NCBI GenBank assembly: GCA_963763485.1
Contig: CAVXOW010000005.1
Span: forward strand, 248,001-312,000
Length of the DNA: 64,000 bases
Source of the DNA: CAWCKS01 sp963763485
Lineage (GTDB): Bacteria; Pseudomonadota; Alphaproteobacteria; Rhizobiales; Xanthobacteraceae
Reading direction: 5' to 3'
In this document: positions 1 to 8,745 of the stretch, piece after piece
Numbering within the stretch: the stretch's first letter is position 1
How the letters are laid out: every line of letters begins with the position of its first letter
Translations under genes and position numbers: made by a program
Notes under the pieces: model-generated
Seen by the model: only the letters and a program-made list of their open reading frames with translations
Told to the model about the DNA's origin: nothing
Databases searched by the model: none

Positions 1-666
1 CGCCCCGGCCAGCAGCACGCCGCCGGTCAGATCGAAGCGATGCGCCGCTCTCGGCGATGGCGGCAGCGTGGTGAACGCAATGATCGCGGCGATGATGCCG
101 AACGGAACGCTGATCGCAAAAAGTAATCGCCAGTTGCCGACCAGCAGCAGCGCAGATCCAACGGTCGGACCGATGGTGATGAAGGTCGCGACCGTCATGG
201 TGGTGAGGCCAAGACCGCGGCCGAGCAGCCGCTTCGGGTAGATGAACGCCACCAGTGCCGAGTTGACGCTCATCAGGCCCGCGGCGCCGATCCCCTGCAA
301 CGTGCGGCCGGCGAGCAGCGCCGGGAACGACCAGGCCAGCGCCGAGGCGAGCGATCCGAGCGTAAAGAGTACGATGCCGACGTGGTAGATGCGCCGATAG
401 CCGATGATCTCGCCGAGCGCGGCGAGCGGCATCAGCAGCGCGACCATGGCGATCTGGTAGGTGTTGACCACCCACACGGCTGTGGCCGGATCGACGTCGA
501 AGTACACCGCGATCGCGGGCAGCGCGATGTTGGCGATTGCGGTGGACAGCGAGGAAATCGCGACCGAGGCGCACAGCGCCGCCATGGCCCAGCGGCGGCG
601 GTCGGTGGGTAGCCCGTCGGTTAGCGCGTGCGCCGCGGGCTCTATCAGGGTCGCGCGATCCTGCAT
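1..666 (-). CDS. MFS multidrug efflux permease (DHA2-like), partial
   Basis: The gene is read leftwards from an ATG at 666 and runs off the left edge, leaving 222 N-terminal codons without a stop. The translation shows alternating hydrophobic helices and MFS motifs: a D-P-A-T-A-V-W-V-V-N-T-Y-Q segment after TM1, GEIIGYRR after TM2, and GRTLQGIGAAGLMSVNSAL around TM4. These are typical of 14-TM DHA2 (EmrB/QacA-type) drug/proton antiporters in the inner membrane. The substrate is unknown. The next gene on the same strand, a porin, ends 100 bp upstream. The family is clear. The exact subfamily is inferred, because the C-terminal half lies outside the window. Confidence 0.85.
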   Translation of the reverse strand, partial: MQDRATLIEPAAHALTDGLPTDRRRWAMAALCASVAISSLSTAIANIALPAIAVYFDVDPATAVWVVNTYQIAMVALLMPLAALGEIIGYRRIYHVGIVLFTLGSLASALAWSFPALLAGRTLQGIGAAGLMSVNSALVAFIYPKRLLGRGLGLTTMTVATFITIGPTVGSALLLVGNWRLLFAISVPFGIIAAIIAFTTLPPSPRAAHRFDLTGGVLLAGA

Positions 667-766
667 CTGATAAAGAAAATCCTTGCCCGTTGACGGGACG
701 CCCTTCATAGGCTGCGCGGCAAGCCGGCAGCAGGGCCCGATCTGCATGGGCGTATGCGATAGCGCC

Positions 767-2162
767 TCAGTACTTCAGCGTCGAGGTCAGGCCGAACACC
801 GCCGCGTCGCCGATCCGCCTGAGGCCGGTCGGATCGAAGGGATTGGCGATGCCGCCCGAGGGGCGGAACACATATTGGAAATACGGCGCGAGCAGCCAGC
901 CCGGCTTGACGTGCGCCTCGTAAATCATCTCGAACAACGTCTCGGCGCTGCGCACCGGCGTCGGCAGGCCGCTGAAGATCTGGCTGTCGCGATCGAACGC
1001 TTGGGTGCTGCGAGAAATGTGCATGTAGGCGATCGCCATGCCGAAGCGGTCGAGCGGCCGGCCGGGCACAAGGTCGGCGACACCGAAGCCACCGTCGGCG
1101 TAGAAGTCGATCAGGTTGCGGTCCGGTGGGCTGTAGGCGACGCGCGCGAAGGCGGTGATGCCTGCGTGTCGAGGCCGACAAGCTGCGGTCGGTGACTGAG
1201 GCGGGCTTGTAGAGCGTCTGCTCGACGGTGGCGAAGATGCCGAAATTGCCGCGCAACCGTGCCGGCATGCCGCTGCCGTCGGGGTCGGCGAGCAGCGAGC
1301 CGTCATTGGCGAAGCGCTGGTCGGCGAACGTGCCGGTGTGATACCAGGCGCCCGGTGTGAACGCGCCGGCGAGCGGGCCCGATGGCGAGCCGATTGCGTA
1401 GTCGAACTGGACCTGGCCGATCAGCCAGGGATCGTCGTGCACGCGAAATGCAAGGCCGTGGTGGTCTCGGCGCTGCGGATCGCCGGGCCCGGGATCCGAA
1501 GCGGTGCCATTGAAGATCGCGGCGAAAGCCGTCACGCCTTGCACGGGTTTGTATTTGAAGCGCGCACCCATGGCGGCGATCGTCGACGCGGGACCACCGG
1601 CCGGCAGGTCCGAGGCGTTGATCGCCGGCCAGCTGAACGTGTTGTTGACGAAGAGGTCGTCGGTCTTGCTGTCGAAGAACTCGACGTCGGCGGCCTGCTG
1701 GCCGAGCTTGATGGCGAGCGCGCCGCCGAGCAAATTCTGCTCGATATAGGCTTCAAAGAGACGAACATCCGGCAGCGCTTCGATTTCGCTGACCGGCGCG
1801 AGGTTGCCGACATAGTTGCGGGTCAATCCGCGGCCATAAATCGAGTAGCTATTGGCGTGGATTTTCGCGCCGCTCCAGCCAACCAGCTTCTCCAGGTCGG
1901 CGTCGACGCCAAGGTCGAGCCGGCCGAAATTGATCGCGCCCTGCCGCATGCCGCCGGTCGGATTGCCGATGTTGTCCATCACGAAAGTGGCGCCGAGCGT
2001 GAGGCCCTTGTCGGCGAGCCCGTTGCGCCAGTCGTTGAACCAGCTCGGAATCAGCGGAAACCACTCGGCAACGGATTCATCCTTGGCGGCGGCATGACTG
2101 CGCGTCGCCGTTCCGCAGACCAGAACGAAGGTCAGGACAACGAGAGTAGGCCACTGTCGCAT
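767..2162 (-). pseudogene. OprB-type carbohydrate-selective porin, frameshifted
   Basis: The ATG at 2162 opens a signal peptide ending near S-H-A-A-A, followed by an outer-membrane beta-barrel of the OprB family (for example F-N-D-W-R-N-G-L-A-D-K-G-L-T-L-G and L-G-Q-Q-A-A-D-V-E-F-F). It probably mediates passive uptake of sugars or other small solutes. The reading frame changes at about 1158-1170. Upstream of that point the frame encodes normal porin sequence; downstream, porin sequence resumes in another frame (A-F-A-R-V-A-Y-S-P-P-D-R-N, ending L-T-S-T-L-K-Y at 767). In the unshifted frame translation would continue to 705 as arginine-rich nonsense. Repairing one indel restores about 465 residues, the expected size. 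Either a sequencing error or a recent mutation could explain this. Confidence 0.8.
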
Positions 2163-2332
2163 GTACTGGGCGTTCTACCAGTTGCTCTGATGCAAGTCGT
2201 TGCGTTCGTTCCGGTCCTCCACACTGGCGCTTCGCAAGGCGTCCGGGTCGTTCGCCGTTTGGACAGCCCAAATCCGGGTGCTACCATCCTGCAAAACGCT
2301 GCCTCTTTCAGCGCAGCGAGCGGGAGAAGCGC

Positions 2333-3886
2333 ATGCGACCGGAAGACGTCCGCGCCGACAAAAATCGGCCATTCACGGGATCGGAATATCTTGAAAGCCT
2401 GCGCCAGGGCCGCGAGGTCTATATCAACGGCGAACGGGTCAAGGACGTCACCACCCATCGGGCGTTTCGCAATTCGGCGCGTTCCATCGCCCGGCTTTAT
2501 GACGCGCTGCATGATCCGGCGACGAAGGATGTTCTGACCGCGCCGACCGATACCGGCAGCAGCGGCTATACCCATCGCTTCTTCAAGCATGCGCGGTCGC
2601 GCGAGGATTTGCGGTCGCAAAAGGAGGCGATCGCGGCCTGGGCGCGCAAGACCTATGGCTGGATGGGCCGTACGCCGGATTACAAGGCGTCGTTGATGAA
2701 TACGCTCGGCGTCAATGCCGAGTTCTACGGCAAATTCGCTGACAATGCCCGGTCCTGGCACAAGCGCGCGCAGGAGCCGGTGCTGTTCATGAACCACGCC
2801 ATCGTCAATCCGCCGGTCGATCGCTCGCTGCCGACCGACCAGGTCAAGGACGTCTATGTCACGATCCAGAAGGAGACTGACGCCGGCGTCATCGTCTCCG
2901 GCGCCAAGGTGGTGGCGACCTCGGCGGCGCTGACGCACTACAATTTCCTTGGCCAGAACGCCGCGACCGCGACGGACGACACCGATCTCGCCGTGATGTT
3001 CATGCTGCCGATGGACGCGCCGGGCGTAAAGCTGTTCTGCCGCAATTCGTATGAAGAGATTGCGAGCACGGTCGGCTCGCCGTTCGACTATCCGCTGTCG
3101 AGCCGGTTCGACGAGAACGACGCGATCTTCGTGCTGGATAATGTGCTGGTGCCCTGGGAGGACGTCCTGGTGCATCGCGACGTCGACCGCATCAAGATGT
3201 TTTATCCGCGCTCGGGCTTTCTCGAAGGCTTTTGTTTCCAGGGCTGCATCCGCTACGCTGTGAAACTCGATTTCATCGCCGGCCTCGTTGCCAAGGCCCT
3301 GCACATCACCGGCGGCGACGTGTTCCGCGGCAACCAGGCGATGCTCGGCGAGATCGTCGGCTGGCGCAACGTGTTCTGGTCGCTGGCGGATGCCATGGCG
3401 AACGATCCGAAGCCGTGGGTCAATGGCGCCGTGTTGCCGAAGCTCGAAGCGGGCCTGAGCTACCGGCTGTTCGGCGGCGATGCCTATGGCCGCATCAAGG
3501 AGATCGTCGAGAAGATCGTCGCATCGGCATTGATCTACCTGCCGTCATCGGTCAAGGATTTCTCCAATCCGGCGATCGAACCCTATCTCGCGCGCTTCGT
3601 CCGCGGCGCCAACGGCGTCGGCCATCGCGAACGCATCAAGGTGATGAAGCTGTTGTGGGACGCGATCGGCAGCGAGTTCGGCGGACGGCACGAGCTTTAC
3701 GAGCGCAACTACGCCGGCAATCACGAGGAGATCCGGCTGCAGGCGCTGGTCTCGGCGCAGCGCTCCGGCCAGATGCAAAAAATGCAGGATCTCGTCGACC
3801 AGTGCATGGCCGACTATGACGAACGTGGCTGGACCTCCGGCGACTGGGTCGGGCCAGGCGAAGACAACAAGCGTGCAGCGGAGTAG
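2333..3886 (+). CDS. HpaB-family FAD-dependent aromatic hydroxylase
   Basis: This 517-residue protein matches the 4-hydroxyphenylacetate 3-monooxygenase oxygenase-component family in length and layout. It has an N-terminal S-G-Y-T-H-R-F-F segment, a central acyl-CoA-dehydrogenase-like fold with L-T-H-Y-N-F-L-G-Q and P-W-E-D-V-L-V-H-R-D, and a helical C-terminus. Family members use reduced flavin, supplied by a separate reductase, to ortho-hydroxylate phenols. No reductase gene is adjacent. The ATG at 2333 has a GGAGAAG ribosome site 5 bp upstream. The stop is 4 bp before the downstream amidohydrolase start, so the two are likely co-transcribed and act in sequence on an aromatic ring. The substrate cannot be assigned from sequence. 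Confidence 0.9.
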   Translation: MRPEDVRADKNRPFTGSEYLESLRQGREVYINGERVKDVTTHRAFRNSARSIARLYDALHDPATKDVLTAPTDTGSSGYTHRFFKHARSREDLRSQKEAIAAWARKTYGWMGRTPDYKASLMNTLGVNAEFYGKFADNARSWHKRAQEPVLFMNHAIVNPPVDRSLPTDQVKDVYVTIQKETDAGVIVSGAKVVATSAALTHYNFLGQNAATATDDTDLAVMFMLPMDAPGVKLFCRNSYEEIASTVGSPFDYPLSSRFDENDAIFVLDNVLVPWEDVLVHRDVDRIKMFYPRSGFLEGFCFQGCIRYAVKLDFIAGLVAKALHITGGDVFRGNQAMLGEIVGWRNVFWSLADAMANDPKPWVNGAVLPKLEAGLSYRLFGGDAYGRIKEIVEKIVASALIYLPSSVKDFSNPAIEPYLARFVRGANGVGHRERIKVMKLLWDAIGSEFGGRHELYERNYAGNHEEIRLQALVSAQRSGQMQKMQDLVDQCMADYDERGWTSGDWVGPGEDNKRAAE

Positions 3887-3890
3887 GACG

Positions 3891-4994
3891 ATGGCTGGAG
3901 AAATGCTGTTCAAATGTCCGGTGTGTGCACCAGCGACCGATCACGGCAGCGCGCCACCGAGCGCGCGGCGTGACAAGCGCTGGCGCACGGTCGACATCCA
4001 CTGTCACTGCATGGTGCCGGCAGCCAATGAGTATGTGCTGAAGGCAACCGGCATTCCCGGCGGCGGCACCGACACCAACGCCCAGGCGCACGTCAATGAT
4101 CTCACCAAATCGATCATGCGCGAGCGGGCAAAGATCGATTTTCCGAAGCTGACCGATATCGAGACCCGAATCGCCGACATGGACCGGCTTGGCATCGATG
4201 TGCAGGTGGTCTCGCCCTATCCCGGTCACTTCATCTATGCGGCGCCGCCGGAGGTCGCGCGCGAGAGCGCGCGCATGGTCAACGACTACATCGCAGCGCT
4301 GGTCGCAAGGCATCCGGATCGCTTGATGGGCATGGGCACCGTGCCGCTGCAGGATTGCGACATGGCCGTCGCCGAACTGGAGCGCACGGTGAAAACGCTC
4401 GGCTTCCGCGGCGTCGAGCTCTGCACCAACGTACGCGGCGTGGATCTGACGCGCGCCGGTCTCGAAAAATTCTTCGCCAGGGCGGAAGAGCTCGGCGTCC
4501 TGATCTTCCTGCACCCGTCGGGAACGAGCTTCGTCGGCCGCATGAGCGATCATTACTTCCCGAACACGATCGGTCATCCGCTGGAATCGGCGCTCGCGGT
4601 CGGGCACCTGATCTTCGACGGCTATCTCGAGCGCTTCCCCAACCTCAAGGTCTGCATCGCCCACGGCGGCGGTTACGTCCCCGCCTACTGGGGCCGCTTC
4701 GATCATGCGTTCGAGCATCGTCCGGACAGCCGCGTCACGATCAAGAAGAAGCCTTCGGAGTATTTGAAGAAGCTCTACTTTGACACCGTGGTGTTCTCGG
4801 ACGTCGAGCTGAAGCACCTGATCGAGACTTGGGGCGCCGACCACATCATGCTCGGCACCGACTATCCATTCGATATGGCGGAGCCCGACCCGGTCGGCTT
4901 CCTTGAGAGTGCCAGGGGTATCAGCGATGCCGATATGGCGAAGGTCGCCGGCGGCAACGCGGAGCGGTTGTTGGGGATGAAGGCGAAGGCTTAG
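3891..4994 (+). CDS. ACMSD-type amidohydrolase / decarboxylase
   Basis: This 367-residue metal-dependent hydrolase belongs to amidohydrolase family 2, which contains aminocarboxymuconate-semialdehyde decarboxylase. The metal ligands are visible: H37-C-H39 in D-I-H-C-H, H-P-S-G-T-S-F mid-protein, A-H-G-G-G-Y, and the terminal G-T-D-Y-P-F-D. Family members act on C-C or C-N bonds of ring-cleavage products or aromatic acids. I chose the ATG at 3891 because it follows the hydroxylase stop by 4 bp; an upstream in-frame extension would overlap that gene. The N-terminus carries an extra CPVC motif (residues 9-12) before the barrel. Likely partner of the HpaB-type hydroxylase; the reaction is inferred. 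Confidence 0.85.
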   Translation: MAGEMLFKCPVCAPATDHGSAPPSARRDKRWRTVDIHCHCMVPAANEYVLKATGIPGGGTDTNAQAHVNDLTKSIMRERAKIDFPKLTDIETRIADMDRLGIDVQVVSPYPGHFIYAAPPEVARESARMVNDYIAALVARHPDRLMGMGTVPLQDCDMAVAELERTVKTLGFRGVELCTNVRGVDLTRAGLEKFFARAEELGVLIFLHPSGTSFVGRMSDHYFPNTIGHPLESALAVGHLIFDGYLERFPNLKVCIAHGGGYVPAYWGRFDHAFEHRPDSRVTIKKKPSEYLKKLYFDTVVFSDVELKHLIETWGADHIMLGTDYPFDMAEPDPVGFLESARGISDADMAKVAGGNAERLLGMKAKA

Positions 4995-5026
4995 CCCGGC
5001 CATTCGGGGGCGCAAGCCGCCGGGCT
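4993..5026 (+). terminator. Possible terminator hairpin
   Basis: A 7-bp inverted repeat (AGCCCGG ... CCGGGCT) begins inside the stop codon of the amidohydrolase and encloses about 20 bases. It has no clear T-tract, so termination is an inference. Confidence 0.35.
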
Positions 5027-5033
5027 CTATTCA

Positions 5034-5189
5034 TCCTCCCCTGCACGAAGTGCGGGGGAGGGGGACCGCCCGAAGGGCGGTGGAGGGGGCAGGTTTGTAG
5101 ATTCTGATTGCCGTTAATGGCGCGGAGCTCGGGAGCGCCCCCACCACCATGCTGCGCATGGTCCCCCTCCCCCGCTTCGCAGGGGAGGA
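5034..5189. repeat. Long imperfect palindromic intergenic repeat
   Basis: A CCTCCCCTGC... arm at 5034 pairs with a ...GCAGGGGAGGA arm ending at 5189, with inner C/G-rich arms (GGGGGAGGGGGACC against GGTCCCCCTCCCCC). It fills the space between two convergent genes. Similar GC-rich palindromes recur at 23.3, 25.95, 35.0 and 56.2 kb. Confidence 0.7.
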
Positions 5190-5199
5190 AAGGAAACAG

Positions 5200-6687
5200 C
5201 TACCCCAACCCCAGCTTCTCCGCGAGCCCGATGCGTTGCAGCTTGCCGGTGGCGCCGAGGGGGATTTGCTCAAGGAACACGATCTTGCGCGGCACCTTGA
5301 ACGGGGCGAGGCGTTGCGAGCAGAACTCGCGCAGCTCCTTCTCGTTGGTCGATGCGCCATCGCGCAACACGATCGCCGCAGCGACCTCTTCGCCGAGCTT
5401 GTCATGCGGCATCGCGAACACCACGACCTGCCGCACCGCCGGATGGTCCATCAGGATTTCGTCGACCTCGCGCGGTGAAATCTTTTCGCCGCCGCGGTTG
5501 ATGATCTCCTTGAGCCGTCCGGTCAGGCTGATGTAGCGGTCATCGTCCATCACGCCCTGGTCGCCGGTGCGGAACCAGCCGTTGGTGAAAGCCGACGCAT
5601 TCGCCGTCGGATTATTTTCATAGCCCTTGGTGACGTTGTCGCCGCGGATCACGATCTCGCCGATCTCGCCGGGCTTCAGCAACCGGCCGTCATCGTTCAT
5701 AATTGCGATCTCGGGGCCAGCGGCGAGGCCGACGGCGCCGGGCTTGCGCGCGCCATCAAGCGGATTGGACGCCATCTGGTGCGAGGCCTCGGTCATGCCG
5801 TAGGCCTCGATCAATGGCGCGCCGAATGTTTTTTCCAGCTCGCCTATCACTTGCGGCGGCATCGACGATGACGACGAGCGCGTGAACCGCAGGGGATTGC
5901 GCGCAATAATCTCCTTGTTGCGCGGCGCGCGCGTCAGGATCGCCTGATGCATGGTCGGCACCGCCGTGTACCAGGTCGGCTTCGCCTCATCCATCCAGCC
6001 GAAGAATTTCAGCGCGTCAAAGCCCGGCGTGCAGAACACGCGGCCGCCGGCCGACAGCGGCGCCAGCGTTCCCGCGATCAGGCCGTGGATGTGGAACAGC
6101 GGCATGATGGTCAGGCCGCAATCCTTATGTGTGAACGCCAGGGTCGCGGCAATGTTGCCGGCGGAGACGCTGACGTTGCGCTGGGACAGCGGCACGATCT
6201 TCGGCCGCGACGTGGTGCCCGAGGTGTGCAGGATGAGAGCGATTTCGTCAGGCTCGGCAAAACCTTTCGTGCAGCTGCCGGATGCGCTGGTCGCGGTCAG
6301 GCGAAAGTTGCCGGCGCCCTTGTCGTGCTCGGGATGCAGCGTGACGATGGTCATGCCAAGCTTCTGCGCGACCGCAATTGCCGGCGATGTGCTGCCTTGC
6401 TCGACCACCAGGGCCTTGGCCTTGACGTCGGACATGTAGAACTCGAACTCATCCGCCTTGTAGGCCGGGTTGAGCGGTGCTGCAGTTGCGCCCGAAGCAA
6501 TCGCGATGAAAGCGGTGGCCATATCGGGTCCGTTCGGCAGCACGATCGCGACGCGATCGTTGCGGCCGATGCCAAAGCCGTTCAGCGTTGCGATGGTCTT
6601 TTCGACCAGCGCGCGCAGGCCGCGATAGGTCAGCGCAGGGGTTCCGGGCGCGCCGACCGCCGGCGCGTCATCGGCGCCTGCGGCCAT
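5200..6687 (-). CDS. AMP-forming acyl-CoA ligase
   Basis: This is an ANL-superfamily CoA ligase that activates a carboxylic acid to its acyl-AMP and then the CoA thioester. The ATP-binding signature T-S-G-T-T-S-R-P-K lies at about residues 155-163. It is followed by Y-G-M-T-E-A-S, by the hinge G-W-F-R-T-G-D ... G-R-L-K-E-I-I-N-R-G-G-E-K, and by a C-terminal G-A-T-G-K with the catalytic lysine. The resemblance is to small-acid (oxalyl/malonyl/fatty acid) ligases; the substrate is not certain. The first in-frame ATG is at 6687, but an ATG at 6731 reads M-T-A-S-S-A-R-D-A in another frame. Adding one base near 6707 joins it to S-T-L-R-E-L-M and gives a more usual N-terminus, so a small frameshift at the 5' end is likely. 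Confidence 0.88.
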   Translation of the reverse strand: MAAGADDAPAVGAPGTPALTYRGLRALVEKTIATLNGFGIGRNDRVAIVLPNGPDMATAFIAIASGATAAPLNPAYKADEFEFYMSDVKAKALVVEQGSTSPAIAVAQKLGMTIVTLHPEHDKGAGNFRLTATSASGSCTKGFAEPDEIALILHTSGTTSRPKIVPLSQRNVSVSAGNIAATLAFTHKDCGLTIMPLFHIHGLIAGTLAPLSAGGRVFCTPGFDALKFFGWMDEAKPTWYTAVPTMHQAILTRAPRNKEIIARNPLRFTRSSSSSMPPQVIGELEKTFGAPLIEAYGMTEASHQMASNPLDGARKPGAVGLAAGPEIAIMNDDGRLLKPGEIGEIVIRGDNVTKGYENNPTANASAFTNGWFRTGDQGVMDDDRYISLTGRLKEIINRGGEKISPREVDEILMDHPAVRQVVVFAMPHDKLGEEVAAAIVLRDGASTNEKELREFCSQRLAPFKVPRKIVFLEQIPLGATGKLQRIGLAEKLGLG

Positions 6688-6793
6688 CAGCTCACGCAGG
6701 GTGGAGCATCTCTTGCTGATGAAGCGGTCATTTCTTCGGGCTCATGAATTGAGGTTGAACGACACAATCTGACCGTTCGTCCCCGCGGACGTC

Positions 6794-6813
6794 GGCCAAA
6801 CAAGTGTTTGGCC
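6794..6813 (-). terminator. Hairpin downstream of ketopantoate reductase-like gene
   Basis: A perfect 8-bp stem (GGCCAAAC/GTTTGGCC) with a 4-base loop lies about 90 bp past the stop of the gene ending at 6905. It may terminate that operon or belong to the leader of the CoA-ligase gene. No T-run is visible. Confidence 0.3.
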
Positions 6814-6868
6814 TGAGGGGACCCAGTCTCTGCCTAAACAATGTGAATGTCAGGGTCATTTCTTCTGA

Positions 6869-6888
6869 ATTCCCGATTTCGCGGGAAT
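6869..6888 (-). terminator. Hairpin just past the 6905 stop
   Basis: A 7-bp stem (ATTCCCG/CGGGAAT) with a 6-base loop starts 17 bp beyond the stop codon of the reductase gene. Its position fits a transcription terminator of the minus-strand operon. There is no strong T-tract. Confidence 0.35.
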
Positions 6889-6904
6889 GACGGAGTTTGA
6901 TCGC

Positions 6905-7906
6905 TTACGTCGCGACGCGCAGCTTGCCGTGCTGGTCCTGTAGCATCTTGTTCAAGAGCTTGACGAGGGCATAGACGGTGTCGAGGTGCGGCGTCGAGAT
7001 CTTGGTGATGCGGCCGAGCTCGATGACCGAACCGATCAGCGCGTCGGCTTCGACCGCGCGGCCGGCCTCGACGTCCTGCAGCATCGATGTCTTGTGCTTG
7101 CCCACCGCTTCACCGCCGGCGATGCGCTTCTCGATCGGAATGCGGAAGCGGATGCCGAGTGCTTCGCCAATCGTCTGCGCCTCGCGCATCATCTCGGCGA
7201 CGAGATCGCGTGTCGGCTGATAGCGGCACAGGTCTTCCAGCGTGGCATGGGTCAGCGCACTGATCGGGTTGAACGACAGGTTGCCCCACAGCTTGGTCCA
7301 GAGCTCGGCACGGATGTCGGAGACGACCGGCGAGCGGAAGCCGGCTTTCTTCAGCGTCTCCGAAACCAGCTTGATTCGCGGCGTTTCCGAGTTGTCGATT
7401 TCCGCCAGTGAAAAGCGATTGCCCTCGATATGCTTGATGATACCGGGCTGGACGATTTCGGCGGCGGGATAAACGATCGAGGCAATCACGCGTTCGATCG
7501 GCAAGTTGGCGGCGATCGCGCCATCGGGATCGACGCTCTTGAGCTGGCGCCCTTCGTATTCCCCGCCGACCTTGAAAAAGTACCACCAGGGGATGCCGTT
7601 CTGCGCCGTCAGCACCATGGTGTCGGGCCCGTAGAGCTGTTTCAGGTCGACCACGACGGCTTCGACCTGGTGCGCCTTCATGCCGAGGATGACGAGATCC
7701 TGCTGGCCGGCCTCGGCGATCCTGTCGGTCGCCTTCACCGGCGCGACGATCTCGTTGCCGCCCTCCTCGATCAGCTTCAGGCCGCTGGCCTTGATCGCGG
7801 CGAGATGCGGGCCGCGCGCGATAACGCTGACATCCTCGCCGGCATGCCGCAGCTTTGCCGCCAGCAGGCCGCCAATCGCTCCGGCGCCGACGACGCAGAT
7901 CTTCAT
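6905..7906 (-). CDS. Ketopantoate reductase family (PanE/ApbA-like) oxidoreductase
   Basis: This 333-residue protein starts M-K-I-C-V-V-G-A-G-A-I-G-G, a Rossmann NADP-binding loop at residues 7-13. The C-terminal helical domain (L-W-G-N-L-S-F-N-P-I-S-A-L-T) is typical of ketopantoate reductases. Canonical PanE reduces 2-dehydropantoate with NADPH. Many bacteria carry paralogs reducing other 2-keto acids, and its position in a catabolic operon suggests such a role. Its ATG overlaps the stop of the FAA-hydrolase gene by 4 bp (ATGA), indicating translational coupling. The family is clear; whether it serves pantothenate synthesis is doubtful. Confidence 0.88.
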   Translation of the reverse strand: MKICVVGAGAIGGLLAAKLRHAGEDVSVIARGPHLAAIKASGLKLIEEGGNEIVAPVKATDRIAEAGQQDLVILGMKAHQVEAVVVDLKQLYGPDTMVLTAQNGIPWWYFFKVGGEYEGRQLKSVDPDGAIAANLPIERVIASIVYPAAEIVQPGIIKHIEGNRFSLAEIDNSETPRIKLVSETLKKAGFRSPVVSDIRAELWTKLWGNLSFNPISALTHATLEDLCRYQPTRDLVAEMMREAQTIGEALGIRFRIPIEKRIAGGEAVGKHKTSMLQDVEAGRAVEADALIGSVIELGRITKISTPHLDTVYALVKLLNKMLQDQHGKLRVAT

Positions 7907-8703
7907 GCCGTCTTCTCTTCCTTGCTCAACCCCTCGTACCGATTGCGCAATGTGCCGATGCCGTCAATCACCACTTCGACCACCGTGCCCGGCCGCATCG
8001 GCAGCACGCCAAGCGAGGTGCCGCAGGCGATGAGGTCGCCGGCTTGAAGCGTCATCTCCCTGGAGATCAGGCTGACGATCCGCGCCGGCGGGATGATCAT
8101 GTCATTGAGCGCGTAGTTCTGCCGCTCGCGGCCGTTGATGACGGTCTTGACCCGCGCCGCGGTCCAGTCGAAGCCGGTCGCGATGGCGGGTCCGATCGGC
8201 CCAAACGTGTCGCAGCTCTTGGCGCGCGCCCATTGCGAGAAGTTCGGATCATCGCCGAATGCTTCCGCCGCCGTGACGTCGTTGACGCAGGTATAGCCGA
8301 AGATCGCGGCCTCGGCGCCGGCCTCGTCGAGGTTGCGGCAGGTCTTTCCGATCACGATGCCAAGCTCGCCTTCGTAGAAGATGCGCGTCAACTCGGACGA
8401 CGGCTGGCGAATGACGCCTTCGGGATCGTTCAGCGCCGTCGGCGCCTTGATGAAGTAGAGCGGCGTGGTCGGGAAAACGTGACCGTTCTTGGTCGCCAGT
8501 TCCTTGAAATTGTTCCAGAGACCGAGGAATTTCCCCGGCCGCACCGGCGCGAGCAGGCGCACGGAATCGAGCGCGACCGTGATGCCGGTCGGCATCGCAC
8601 CAGTGAACATGTTGCCGCTATGAACGGCAATGGTCGAACCATCGTCGGCGAGGGTGCCGAATTTTTCAGCGCCTTCGCTTTCAAATCTGACCCAACGTAC
8701 CAT
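7903..8703 (-). CDS. Fumarylacetoacetate hydrolase family protein
   Basis: A 266-residue FAH-superfamily enzyme. The core begins near V-R-L-L-A-P-V-R-P-G-K-F-L-G-L-W and contains the metal-binding acidic cluster F-Y-E-G-E-L-G-I-V-I-G and C-V-N-D-V-T-A. It ends G-D-L-I-A-C-G-T-S-L-G-V-L ... V-E-V-V-I-D-G-I-G-T-L-R-N. Members hydrolyse C-C bonds of acylpyruvates or isomerise/decarboxylate ring-cleavage products (HpcE/HpaG-like). It lies in a minus-strand operon after an OFA-type transporter (42 bp gap) and overlaps the reductase gene by 4 bp. The substrate is unknown. Confidence 0.9.
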   Translation of the reverse strand: MVRWVRFESEGAEKFGTLADDGSTIAVHSGNMFTGAMPTGITVALDSVRLLAPVRPGKFLGLWNNFKELATKNGHVFPTTPLYFIKAPTALNDPEGVIRQPSSELTRIFYEGELGIVIGKTCRNLDEAGAEAAIFGYTCVNDVTAAEAFGDDPNFSQWARAKSCDTFGPIGPAIATGFDWTAARVKTVINGRERQNYALNDMIIPPARIVSLISREMTLQAGDLIACGTSLGVLPMRPGTVVEVVIDGIGTLRNRYEGLSKEEKTA

Positions 8704-8745
8704 GTGTCAAGTTCGCGGGGCCCTACGCCCCGCGCTCCGGAGATC

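Noticed and set aside
705..766. Extension of the porin frame to 705
   Set aside because: This is the wrong frame after the indel near 1165; the true C-terminus ends at 767 in the neighbouring frame.
5034..5189. Small coding genes inside the GC-rich palindromes
   Set aside because: Short open frames here come from the palindromic composition and have no ribosome sites.
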